From Centropus unirufus (taxonomy: Eukaryota > Chordata > Aves > Cuculiformes > Centropidae): a stretch of DNA of 64,000 nt. Under the pieces are notes generated by a model. It saw only the letters and a list, made by a program, of their open reading frames with translations, was not told where the DNA came from and ran no database searches. Below are positions 50,599 through 63,311 of the stretch, piece by piece (the stretch's first letter is position 1; every line of letters begins with the position of its first letter). The position numbers and the translations under genes are program-made. The stretch lies in NCBI GenBank assembly GCA_013397695.1, contig VYZI01000018.1:4507523-4571522 (forward strand). The letters are read 5' to 3'.

Positions 50599-50640
50599 AC
50601 ATGTATATATACGCATGGTACGTATGGTATATACATGTAT
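50599..50640. repeat. AT-rich inverted repeat
   Basis: 'acatgtatatatac' at 50599-50612 faces 'gtatatacatgt' at about 50627-50638, with an internal 'gcatggtacgtatg' spacer. It could form a cruciform; no function is shown. Confidence 0.75.
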
Positions 50641-53600
50641 CTCTCTGTGTTTAAAATAAGGACTTCAATGAGCAAGCAGTTGCTGAATTTATTTTTCTCT
50701 TAGCTGTAGTTTTGATATTTGTATGTTAGAAATTACTCTTTTGTTTCTTTTCTGACCAAAGTAGACAACCTGGAAAGGTTGCTTTTGTTTTTTTTAGGCT
50801 TCAGATTAGCACGTCTGAAGCTTGACAGCATTCCACTGGAGAACTGATAAATAACAGGGGATAAAAGAAGGAAGTTGGAAGAAAAAGCAAATTTGAAACA
50901 GGTTGTTTAAAATGACCAAAATTTTGTTGCATTTTATAACAAGTTACAAGACTCTAAAAACCAAACGAAATTTAATAGGATTCATCACTCACCATTCATC
51001 ACACTCATTGCTGGCATAATTAATTTCCCTGAGCATTTCCTTAGCAAAACTGAACACTACACATTTCTGATCTGGCAAGCCAAGCAATATAAAAAATCTT
51101 TAATGATTTCACAAACCAAAAAACACCCTCAAAGAGGTCAGTTCCGAATTAAAACAAAAAAAAAAAAAAAGGGTTTACATATCATGAATTTGCTCATTAG
51201 TTACTTCCTTCTAGGAGTAGGCCAGATATCTATTTAGGTCAGATTCCAAGCTCCAGCAGGTCTCATGGCAGCTGATGACCACTGCCAGTTTGAACTGCAG
51301 TAATTTTAAAAGCTGTTCATTTGTATAAAATGCATTCCTTCCAGTGCTGTAATTTGTGTTGACAAAATAATGCATATATTGGCAGGACTTGCCACAGCTA
51401 TATAAAAGCTAGGTACTTTTCTTCTTTCCTCCCTGCCTCTCTCCATAGGCAGCAGGAATCTGTTCGGAGAGTTTTGAATTGGCCAAGTCAATGGCTGTGT
51501 TTTCAGAGAATTCTAGTAACACTTTCACCTGAGAATCAGCTTTGGATCTCTTTTTATTGGCTCCAAGGAAGAAGTTTCTCCAGAATGAAGAGCTCCTGAT
51601 TTTCTTAGAAGCTCAGAAGCTCTACTGAGATATGAATATGCTTTTATTGGATATTTCAGCTTGATATTTGCGAAAGGATACCTAAAGCATGAGGCTTGTA
51701 CGTGATTTCTACAATACCAAATCTTGTCTGACACATACATTTATATGTCTGAATGGTTTGTAATAAACACAGTCAAGCCAGTGCTCATTCAACGCCCAGG
51801 ACCAATCTGATTTTACTATTTTCAATAGGTTTGGAACTTTTAGTTGCTCACTATGGTAGTTGCTCCCCACATGCTACCTCTCTTATCTTGTAGGCAAAAG
51901 TAAAGAATAAATCAAGTATCAGACCACTATTTCTTCAGGGATACTTATCAGTTCTTATTTCACCTATCAAATGAATTCCTATGTAATTGTTAGCTACTGA
52001 ACTGTAGCATCAGGTGAAATTCATGGAAAAAGTGTTATTAGGTTATTCTTTTCCAGATCAAACACAAAATGAAGCTTCAATATAAGCGTGTGTATTACTC
52101 ATTTCTAGTAGTTCATGTTCAGGGAAATAACTACCTATCTTTAAAATATCTAAGCCATTAAAACTAATAAACAGAACAAATGTGGGCTGAAAATTAGTCT
52201 ACATAATAAAAAATGTTTCACCCAGAGTTAGCATGGTGTTTATAGTCAGTAAATATTTGGTAACGGTCCCTACATTTGATTTTCATTTGTAAGGTCATTT
52301 ATTACTTTACACACCAAAAATAATTAAATGGTATTACACTTTGTGAAGAACACCAATATTTGAAGAACAAATGTTTCTAGATAATAACATAGCCAGTTAA
52401 AACGGACATGGATTCCTTGGAAGTTTAAACTGGTTGAAGGTTAAAAGACTTTTTCACCGTGCCTTGCAGAAGTCTATCTCCACACCTATTATATGATCAC
52501 CACTTTAGAGAAAATACAAGTGACATGCATGTAGACCTAAATAAAATACTCCTTATATTAAATCCTACTCAATAAAATGGACTAATTATGTGATTTAAAG
52601 TGCTCTCAAAATTTTCTTACTTTTTTAAGGCATTCAGAAGGGAGGAGAAAGAAGTGGTTAAAATTAGGATTAGTCTTCTAAATATGTACGTTTGATTTTA
52701 TTCACTTGTATTTCATTTCCAGTTCAACAGGACTGCTCAATTGAAAAATTAAGGCTCCTACCTATGTGTCTACTGGATCAGAGACTAAGGCCTCTGGGAT
52801 TCATTTGTGCCAGTGGGGGAGTCAGCCCCAAAGTTTCTCTTTTCTCCGCTCTTTAATAAAGTAAGGAATATCATTAATGCTTTAAGATGTTTCAGTCATT
52901 AAAGTTTGTGAAATATTCTAAGAGCTTCCAGCAGAAAGAGATCCAGCAGCAAAAAAAATAAAAATCTATGCACTCACTAAGCTCACTGCGCCAATGTTCA
53001 GCAAAACTCCTTTTGTCTTGAAGCAGTATAGGAGACCTCACATCCCTGCAAACATGTGCTTCACTGATGCCTGATTTCAGCTAGGTGAGAAAGACTGTAC
53101 TGTCAAAGTAGCATCTCTTTTCTGTTTTGTAAAGCTAAACAGAAATATTGAAAGCCTTTCAAGTATTTACACAGCACAGAAAGAAGAAATATGTTATCTT
53201 TCTTTTCAGGTTGAACTTTGGAAGTGCTTTCTAGGTCTCAGAAAGAACTAGTCAGCATTCCTGGCTTCTCACTTGCATCCCTGGCACTTAATTGCTGTAT
53301 GATCCGGCTGAATTAATGAATTGCCCAGCCTTTGACCTTCCGTACCAGTCAGGAAAAGTACACTCTCCAGATGGGCGTTCTGATGTTACTTACAGTTTGT
53401 CAGTCACTGTTCTTAGGTGATGGGTTCTGTCTATCAAGCAGAGTACTATCAAGCAAATATTAATAGTATTAGCACTATATTTATAACCCTTTTGGGTCAC
53501 GTCTGCAATAAATCGCTCCTCCCGAAGCAAGAGCAGGCCAGGTAAGAATTACATTAAGCTTTGATACAATGTTTAGTTTGTGAAGTGCAAATGACTTACA

Positions 53601-55039
53601 GAGGAAGAGCCTAATGACAATGTCACCTTACTGTACAAGCTGTACCAGGGATATTATGATTATATAGAGGGCACAGTACAAGCTCTTTCCTTATCCTCAT
53701 ATATTTTATTAATTTCTTTCATACTTCTGGTTCAGATAAAGAGAGGTTACTTGAAAAACCATGTAGATACAGTATAATATGGTCAGAAATGCTACAATGC
53801 ATTCATATTTCATTGACACTGCTTCTAATCACAGCTAAGCACTTGCACTCCAGAAGAGGTAGAGAGTCAGACAATGTCTTTGACATTAACAGATTCCTCT
53901 CCATCTTTCCTTTCAGAACATTTTATCTAGCCTAAGGAAGTCGACTGCTTATCTTCATAATGCATTTTCATCTTCTGCCACTATAAGACTAAGCTTTTCT
54001 TAGCTCAGCTATTAATGAATACATGTACTCTTTTTATGGTGTACTAATTTGAATCTGGTCACTGACTATCAAAACTCCATTCTTTAGAGTCACTGAAGTA
54101 ATTTAAGCTAATCTTGTGCAATAAAAAGCTAAGAATCCAATTTTCTCATATGCTACATATTTTAAACAAGAATAAATTTATAAAAATACTGTCCATAGAA
54201 TACAACTATCAACACACATGCACTTCACTGACACTCATTCTGAAAAGAGAATAATTTCATTTCCTGTTTAGAATAAGTAAATAAGAAATGAGAAATCGAA
54301 TTTCCAAAACCAGATCCATACTACAGAACAGAATTGGATAACCATAAAAACTTAGTAATAGTGAGGCCCACCTGGGAATAATGTTATTATGAATACTTGA
54401 TTCAGGAGCAAAAATTATTTGAGATGAAAAGTCCAGGCCATAATCAACTGACAAACTCTGATCCTGATTCTCAATTACACTGAAGCTTCCTTTGGTCTAC
54501 TAGCACAAAGCAGTTGTAAATCATATTTATACATGCTTAGAAGTTTTACTTTTCTAAGGTGCTACTGGCGAGCCTGGGCATAGATTCAGTGCTTCTGTGC
54601 TTTTACTGTGTACAGCTCTGCGGTCACTTCCCACAGTAGAAAGGCACATACTGGCAAACACCAGAAAATAGGACTTTGGTTGGAAGCAACATTGCTGTTA
54701 TGTTTCAACCTAGCTCTAGCACGGTAGGTTAGCAGACCTCTTGTAGAACGCAAGGGAAGAAAGACACTGATAGCAGCTGAGACGAAATGGAGGTCAAACT
54801 GCCCACTATATTCCAAAATATGTAAATGCATGATCTGAGTAATAAGAGTCTTAGCTTTTACCCTTACCTAGTAAAGAACAGGTCATGGTATATAATTAGT
54901 TATTGGCAGTGCCCAAGATGTTTTTCATACACAGCCTTGAGTATTAATGGTTACCTTAAGCAGCATGCCCAATTTTCCAGCTGAACTGAATCAGACATGC
55001 AGCCACCTACTTGATCAGGACTGTGTTCACTGAAATGAA

Positions 55040-55474
55040 CCGTATGAGCACCTCCTGCATGAAGGCAGGCTGAGAGAGCCAGGCTTGTTTAGCCTGAAGA
55101 AGAGAAGGTTCCAGGGGGACCATACAGCAGCCATCCGGTACTTAAAGCGTGCCTACAGGAAAGCTGGGGAGAAGGTTTCTTTATCAGGGAGTGCCGTGGT
55201 AGGATGAGGGACAATGGTTTTAAGCTGAAAGAGGGGAGACATAGATTAGATATTAGGAAGAAATTTACTACTGTGAGTGTGGTACAGAACTGGAACAGAA
55301 AGCTCAGGGAAGTTGTGGCTGCCCTGTTCCTGGAGGTGTTCAAGGCCAGGTCGGATGAGGCATTGAGCAACCTCATCCAGTGGAAGGTATTCTGGTTCAT
55401 GGCAGGGGTGTTGGAACTGGATGATCTTTAAGGACCGTTCCAACCCAAACCATTCTAAGGTTCTATGATTCTAA
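55040..55474 (+). mobile_element. CR1 LINE 3' end, avian type
   Basis: Plus-strand 5'-truncated CR1 retrotransposon. It retains the end of the reverse transcriptase frame ('gcttgtttagcctgaagaag'), 'ggaggtgttcaaggccagg', 'tggaactggatgatcttta' and the terminal 'ttctatgattct' unit typical of bird CR1. CR1 elements lack poly(A) and end in such short 8-bp-type repeats. Small deletions and stops show that it is dead. Its good agreement with the avian consensus I remember suggests a comparatively young, bird-lineage insertion, and it is my main support for a bird genome. Confidence 0.92.
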
Positions 55475-58400
55475 ATGCACCCACGTCCTGAAATAATCAC
55501 ATATGAGATCACAGGGTATACAAACATACTTTATGTTCTTCCCAATTCTATCATAGTCCCACGATATGACCAGATTTACAGACAGCAGGTAAAGCACGTC
55601 TGCTATCACCTGATCATGTGATGCACAGATTTCCAGGCACAGGACAAGGGACGGTCATGTGGTTCTGGGTAAGAGGGTGGCAGTGGGGGAGTGGTTTGCC
55701 TCCTGGACACACTCTAACTGGCCACAGTCTAGGGGGCACCTCTGTCCAAATGCAGCACTAATGATAAGAGTGGCACGCTAAGTACATCTGAGATAGAACA
55801 AAATGGAAACATAACATGAAAAAAAAAAAAAAAGAAGAAAAATTGTCTGGGAAAGCAATTAGAAGTTATAATGTAAATGATGCCAGAGTTTTCTGCTGCT
55901 TCATGCCCAGCATTTTCTTTAGTCAGGTCTGCAGCCTAAGTTGGAGATCTGATTGACTGGCTGGAGACTGAGTGGCAGGCTGGCCCCAGCCTGACCTGGT
56001 CAGCCTCCCAGCTGTGGCATTATAGAGTGCAGTGACTCAGCCTTTCAGGATTTATATATTGTCAGAAGACATGTGCCGTTTCCTTCCAATGTAGTCCTTT
56101 GCAACTTCCATACACATCTTGGTGGTGTATGATTAGATACTATTTTATGTAATCTACTCAGGAAAACAAACCTTGAAATTACCTCTATTTGGGGCAGATG
56201 GGAAGTTTATTTCTTCTTCCCAAAGGTATGTAGAATACTACTTTTAACTCATATACCAGCTGAAGATATGGTTGCCACACATGCTGACTCAGCTCTGGTC
56301 TTATTTTTGTATGTAATTTACATCCCTTCTCATGCATGCTATGTAAGATTTTTTTTCCCAAAAAAATATCATACAAGTTTTATCTAAGAAAGTATAAATT
56401 TGATTATGAAGAACATGGTAGTTGCCTCAGTGTTTTATCTATACTCCCTCACACAAATGAACCAACAGCAAGCATTCTTGTATCTCACACCTCAGCATCT
56501 TGTCTCTGACAATCTCAGTATTGTTCTCAAACACTAATTAAGCTTCACAGTATTCCCTTTAACCTGAGGCCAAGATAATTTTCTACAAGAAAAGTGAATA
56601 AAGAGGAAAGCCAGGAGAAGTCAGGAACTGTGATTTCCAGCCCACTGTTCTTATTTCCAGAGTATGTTTCCTCCCCATACAAAGTGTAAAACATTTTATG
56701 GCATATATTGCATCACTTAGAACTGCTGCTGAAGCTGCCCAAGACATACACAGTCTGACTAAAATCCTACTAAACCCACTGAAGATTCCAAATTAATTCA
56801 GCGGTAAAAAATCAGATACAAAGTTGCCACTGAAAGCACATGGAATAAAATGGAGAAATTTTTTCTCTGACTCACTATGACTTCTCAGTCATCAAGAGTC
56901 TGAGATAGACAGGTTAAAAACAGTCTCAAAATCGGGTTTTGACACTTTTTGAGAAGACTTGTCTTTTAAAAGTCTTAATTTAGGATGAAACATGGCTACA
57001 GAACTTTATAAAGTTCTCCTTTGGATCTCAGTACTTCCATATATATTATCCAAGTAACACAATATCAGTTTTTTCTCGTGGTCATCCAAAATCTTATTCT
57101 CATTTACATTTGTTTCTCCACCCTTAATGAAACAAATACCCATAAATACAAGGACCCACAAATGCATTTTCTGTTTTTGACACACACTGTGACCTGTTGT
57201 CCAGACAGTTCAGTTATAAACTCTTCGACATCAAACCAAATCAGGTTGGAAAAAGTAAAAAAATCAAGTGTATCAAGTAATCAAGAATAAGACAAAAGAT
57301 AACGCTGGTTTAGTAAAGTGTTGATCTTTGCAGTTTGTTATTGGGTGAAGGAATAAAGAAAATGGAAAAAGTACAAAATCATAGTTAAATAGCACACTCA
57401 GAATTTGAAATACTCTAGACAAATGCAAAAAAAACCAGCTCGGACTTAGATGTTTGTTTTCCACAAACTACATTCAACTCTCAGATACATGAACTCCTAA
57501 TTCAATTATTTTGAAAGACTGGGAAATATAAACACATTCTTTTTTAAGGACACGCCAAAACCCAATATGGATATTGAAGTGAGCAAGGTTATCTGAATAT
57601 TCAACAAATTTATCAGCTCTACAAACTCACTAGCAAATTTAATAATAATTGCTCTTCGAGGATTTGATCTTGAGAGGTACTGAATGCTTCCAATGGCGTA
57701 CTGAGCATCTTTGGCACAATTTGACCTTACAGGACATATTGACTGTAGAAACTGCCTAGTAAACGGCTCATTAAAACATCTACTATATAATGTTCTCTGA
57801 ATATTTCCCTATTTGAATTCTTTACAAGCTGCACAGTGAGATCCCACAGTCTCCTAGGTAATATTAAAATAGTAACATCTTCTGTGTAATACATCTTTTC
57901 CTTCCTCAATATCAACACATATTCAATTTAGTATATGATGAAATGCTAAAACTCATCATTGTTCACTACTGTGAAATAATGTTCGTTATAGAATTGGGAA
58001 GTTAGGCTGGAAACATGCAAATCAAAAAGATATTTCCTCTCTTGTGAGAGAAAGGTAAAGAAAAAATATTCTCAAGATTTGTTCTACAAAGAATGACCTA
58101 TTATGAATCTAATGAGTAACCTCATAAAGATCTGTTCCCAAATTTGTCCACTCATACTTTTTTTAGGGTTCAATTTGCAAGCACTTGTGCTTCAATTCAG
58201 AGACAAAAAACAATTATACCTTTGCCTATTTTCAGTACAATGTAATCCGTGAAGTCTTATACTAAAAGCAGTGGAATTCTGCTTGGGCAACACCCTTTTC
58301 CAAACACAAACACCATAAATCCCACTTGACCCTTCTCAGCTGTTGTTCTTACTGCCATGTGCAATTCCAGAGATCCACTGGCACATGGATAGGGATAGGG

Positions 58401-61400
58401 AGATCTTTTCAACAATGAATAATTGCTTCGTCTAACCTAAAACATCAGCAGGACTAAGACTTTAACTCTCTGATCTGATAGATGGTTCTGTTTCCAGAGG
58501 AGATCCATTTTTAGGGCTGTCTTAGGGTGTGTTTTAGATCTTACAACTAGCAAGTCTTGTGAGGATCTGTGTACTGCATTTGTCCTATGATGCAAAAATG
58601 GATATGAAAACAGAAACACTACTGCAACATGCTCAACTGAAAAACTAAATAAAAAGTAATCCTCTACCTGTCAAACTCAGTTCAGCTACATTTTATTTAG
58701 TTTACTGATGTCCCCCACCTGCAAACCAGTGGAGTTCACAATTGCTATGTTGCACAGCTGCAGTTTAAAGTTTCTCTTTGCAGACAACACACTGGTAACA
58801 AAGCAAAAGCTATTAACTCCTGTAAGCTTTTAACATATGCATTAGTAAGGAGTAGGAAAGCCTGTGTACTGAGTGAAAAATATATAGCTTCCATTGACTT
58901 GTCCCAAGTTCTTAAAAACAGAAATTCTGATTTGTCTTTAAGTAGAGATTATAATTGCGATGGCTTTGCTCCCAATTCATTTGACTTTGAGTGCCTGAAG
59001 TTATCTCCTAGAGCTGAAAATAATAACACAAAAGTACCATTAGAAAAAGATTTAATTGTAGGAATAATTAGTAAAATTAAGATGTATTTGAGTGTTTTAC
59101 TCTATTGTGATGAGTGGAATTAAGAGGAAAAGAATTCCACTAGGCCCGAATGGAAACATGCTTCATATCAGTGTATAAAGTGTGACACACACCAAGCCAA
59201 GAGACTTGCCACTGCTTATCACTAGAGGGAGGGCTCAAGAGGAGTGCACAGCGGCAAATATGACCGGTTAAATCACAGTCCCACTGAAAACAAAGGCAAA
59301 GCACCTACAATTTCAACTGGCCAGAATTTTACATTAAGCTCTGGAGTTTCTGTTCATTTGTTTCCTTCAGTTTCTGACTGTTCATGAGGGATAAGCCGCC
59401 AAAAAAGTTACAGACAGTTTAATATTGAGAAAGTATTCTCGTCAGCAAGGAGTGGTGAAAAGCATGTTTTAAAAGTGATTTTGCAAAAAACCCTTGTTCT
59501 TTGTTCTTGTGTTCCATAGCATGCATAGAGAAAACCTGAAACCTTTTCTTCATATTCTCTCTGCTCATGGGCCATTAATTTTTGTTGTTGTTTTTTTTTT
59601 AATATGAGATGCACATTATTTGTAATAACTTTTTGTCTGAGGGCTGTAAGGAGGACTGAAGATTGAAAGGCACAAAGAACACAGACTAAAAATCAATACT
59701 GAGGAAGAGAAATGACCTTCAGGTGTAATAATTATAATAAATTTGGTTTTGGAAAAAATAAATTCCCTCCTAATTTGGAGAAAATAATTTCCTTGTTAAA
59801 ACATCACTAGCCTAACTCATCAGTGAAGGCTGTGAAAACATTCATCCTAGTTGTCTTTGACGTCACACTCAAATATCTAGGCACCTTGAAGAAGTGTTTA
59901 TAGCAATGGTGACTATCATTCTGAATAAGTGAGCAACACCCAACGCTAACAAAATTATCAGACATGACATTGCTGCAGCAGTAATGGTGCTCACCTCTGG
60001 ATTTATTCTGTACAGCCAAGCCCAGCCCCTACAGATCCTCAGAGCTAGGACAGGGACGTTTCCCAGGGTCTCTGCTCTGGCGGTGGTAAGGCTGGAGGAT
60101 TTCCCTTTCCCTCCCTCCAGGTGGCAACTCTCCAACCTCTCTGCAACCTAAGGCAGAGCAGAGCAGCCCTGACAAGAGCTCTAAAGGTCTGAGTCACAGA
60201 AGGAGAAAAAGCCTGCAGGGACTGTGTTTTGAGAGTAAGGAATCACGTTGTGCTGCAGCTTTTCTGGAAAGATGAAGCCCCTATGGCACACCTCCCTGTC
60301 CTGCCAGCAGGATCTGGTCTGCTAGGGATCACAGTGTAAGAGAGAGGAAACATGGAAACAGTGCTTTACCCAAGCACTCCGAGGGTACCAACACTTAAAG
60401 GTGATGCTGCAAAAACTCTTGAATACCAGGACAGTGAATCAAGCGAGTCTGATTCCCTGTTCATATTCCTAGTGAAAGTACTGAGGTTCTCCATAATTTT
60501 TCCAATTAAAGCCCTCTTATAATTGGACTCTATTTTTTAGATCCCAATTCCTTTTTTTTTTCCTCTGATGTTTAAACTGCAACAGTGAAAGACTAAAATG
60601 AGAGACAAACAGGAATGCCTTATATCTGAATGGGAACAGGCATATTCAGCTAGAGTAGAGGTAACTATTTTTTTAAAATTCTTTACTTCTCTCATATGTT
60701 TGGAGTAAATTCTATTTTAATTTCTGAATATGCAGAATTCTCAACACAAGAAGTTCTGTCTGTAGAAAACAATTTCAAATATGGACACAACTGAGAGAAC
60801 TGGTAGGTTAAACCATATGTTCATTCAGTTCTGAGGTTAAAGGTCACTGGAAAGTGCAAACAGATTCCAAAATGTGCCAAATGTGTCTAACTTTCCACCA
60901 AAAGATGACAAAACAGGCTGTACACACTACTAAATTAGTGCCAGAATATTTAAATTTTGGTACCTCCTATCAGTGATAATGCACTGTCTTAACCATAAAC
61001 TGCTATTACAAATGTACATTTAATGTCCTGCTGTTAATTTCTGGCCCTTTAAACAGTCTGCCATTGTGAAATAGAAGCATTTGTTAAGAGGGGATAAGTA
61101 TATGTGATAAATTACAGGGATTAATATGATCTTAAATTAGTAAAAGACTTTAGTCTTTTTAGTAGTTTCTTGCTGCTGCTCAGTTTTTGACAGCAGAAGA
61201 CAAGACAGTTATATAAATATACTTCAAACGGAGGATCTTCTCAGGGTGGGAAAGGCATTTTTTTGTTCTCACTGGTATTTAAGAACTACATTTTCAGCAA
61301 TTGTTAGACCCGTGTTACCAGTCTTAAATTCTCTCTTGCTTCTGGGATAGCACCACCTAGTGACTATTACACAAATTGGAGATTGATGCTTGGCAAAAAA

Positions 61401-63181
61401 CACCTACGCTGCAAATTCCAGAGCTACTTGCAAGCAGATGTGAGGGTGTGCTGTCACTCGGTTTCAAACAAAACACCAGAGATACTGGCAGAAGGCTCAT
61501 TTCAAGTCAGGGTTACCTGGAGAGATGCAATATGGCTTCCATGTAAATTATTAACTTTCAGATCAGTCAGTAATCTACAAAAAGCTGGGGAGAAAAAGTC
61601 TATCAAGAGTAGAAATCTTATCTGTATTTTTTTCTGGTTTGTTTTGGGAATGAAGAATATATTGAGTGGATGGGAAGAGGGCTAAGAGGCCAGGGCAGAG
61701 TATGATGAGACATTTACCTAGTCACTATACTTTTGTTTACAAAAGTTTCTTTGTAGAAAGTTAAGAGAATAGCATTATCTTTCTTCACTGAGTAGAGATG
61801 AAGCAGCACTGCCAGTAATACCTTCTGTTCTCAGCCAAACCTTTCATTTATCTTGCAAGCTGCCAAAACTAAACCTGGCAACAATCTGATTTTAGAACAC
61901 AGAAGCCCCAGCACAGGATGTGAGTGCCGATTATATTAGACAGCTGGAAAAAATAGAGGAAAATCACAAAGACTTTTAAAAATTAAAAATTGCATAAGGG
62001 TTTTAAACTATTCTTACAACACCATGCACAGGAGCATATGCATGGTAATTTTTTTAACAGGATGCTCTGTACTAACTTGACAAAAATTAAGACAACACTC
62101 AACTTATTGTGTGCTTTTCATGGAAAGCTAAACATTCTATGACTGGAGGCAGAAAGTATGCAATTTATTTAAATAGGAAATAAGGAAGGAATTTAAGGGA
62201 CAAAACAAAAAAGTCAAAATACACCAACACGGTAACTATGCATTATTGCAATCTTCTCACTAAACCTTTTTTTGGATATTCAGTAAAACACTCAAGTTCA
62301 GTGCTGCTGCCACTAAAAATATCTCAAAAAAGCCAGAGGAAGATGAATTTGCATGAAAGCGTCAGCATTCTAATAGAAAAACAGCCATAAAATCAGACGT
62401 ATAATACTTACAAAAAATTGGGACTGGTAACTTGGACAAAGGATCTGATCTGCTTTGTTCTGACAATAGAAATAGATCTTTTTCTTAGCTGTTATGACAA
62501 ATATACTTTAAAACTGCGGAAAGTAGAGAGAGTTGTGTACCCTTGTTGGTTTATTTGCATATATACAGAGAATTATGATGCAGAGGTTATGGGCATACTG
62601 GCATCCATCTATGGAATAAACAAACGTGAACTTGCTGTTTTATTTAGCAATAGAACTGTGCACTTTCATGTAAGTCAGTGTCAACAAGCTTTAAATCAAC
62701 CAAATTAATTAATTCTACCAGATTTGCATGTGTTTTTTATAATTTGTAAGAAATTTCATGTATTAAATCAATGCATTCAAACAGATGGATATTATCTCCA
62801 AAACAACCTGATCTACCTTACATGATTTATGAATTCTAAGACACGATACAGAAAAATTCATCAACTGAGAAATGATCTTACTATAGGAGAAAGAACCAAC
62901 AAAATCCCATATTCTTGTCCTGCTCTGAGAATAAGTTCTTGTCCCACACATGTGATAATCTCCCTTTCTCTGGAGTAAGGGATAATCTTGCTATCTGGGA
63001 TTTTTAGAATAATTTATGTCCGCATAGTTTTTTAAAAATGTGATCATAACATTTTAGATATCTAGGAAACTTTAAACAGTAGAAAAAAGAATAGAAAAAA
63101 ATGTGTCCAGAAACAGATAGAGTTTTATCAGAGTCGGTAGCTGAAGAGGTTACAACGTTAGCAAAGCTGCGCAAAAAATAC

Positions 63182-63311
63182 CTGTTTTTGTTAATGGGCT
63201 AGAGAACAGCTGCTGAAGAAGTTTATTCTCTGAAGTTCGCAACACCACCACTATGTCAGCAGGAAGAGTGTCTCTGTTCTTCTCAAGGAAACCAGAGGCA
63301 TCATATAATAC
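63182..63311 (-). CDS. MYO3B: MYO3B exon: lower 50 kDa motor segment
   Basis: Internal exon of a class III unconventional myosin, an actin-based motor with an N-terminal kinase found in stereocilia and photoreceptors. It is 130 nt, read from 63311 down to 63182, with a 'ctag' acceptor and a GTATTT donor. It begins in phase 0 and ends after the first base of a glycine codon. The translation starts VLYDASGFLEKNRDTLPADI and continues with VVVLRTSENKLLQQLF and SSPLTKT. The FLEKNRDTLPAD block is the conserved myosin sequence after the HYAGKV strand, which must end the preceding exon outside the window. The segment leads to loop 2 at the actin interface. No stop or frameshift is present. MYO3A shares much of this stretch, so the paralog call comes from the later exons. 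Confidence 0.95.

Larger units (their letters stand above)
49032..63181 (-). other. MYO3B: MYO3B intron, 14.2 kb
   Basis: Intron inferred from matching phase-1 exons on both sides. It contains an avian-type CR1 3' end (55040-55474), homopolymer A runs at 51156-51170 and 55819-55833, an AT-rich palindrome at 50599-50640 and a GC-richer patch at about 59990-60330. Open frames in it are short, without recognisable domains or splice support. No further coding exon is needed between the flanking exons, which join in frame as LTKT-G-NLAQ. Confidence 0.88.

Noticed and set aside
55089..55443. Plus- and minus-strand open frames of 65-103 codons
   Set aside because: They lie inside the CR1 3' end, so any apparent coding is decayed retrotransposon sequence or its antisense.
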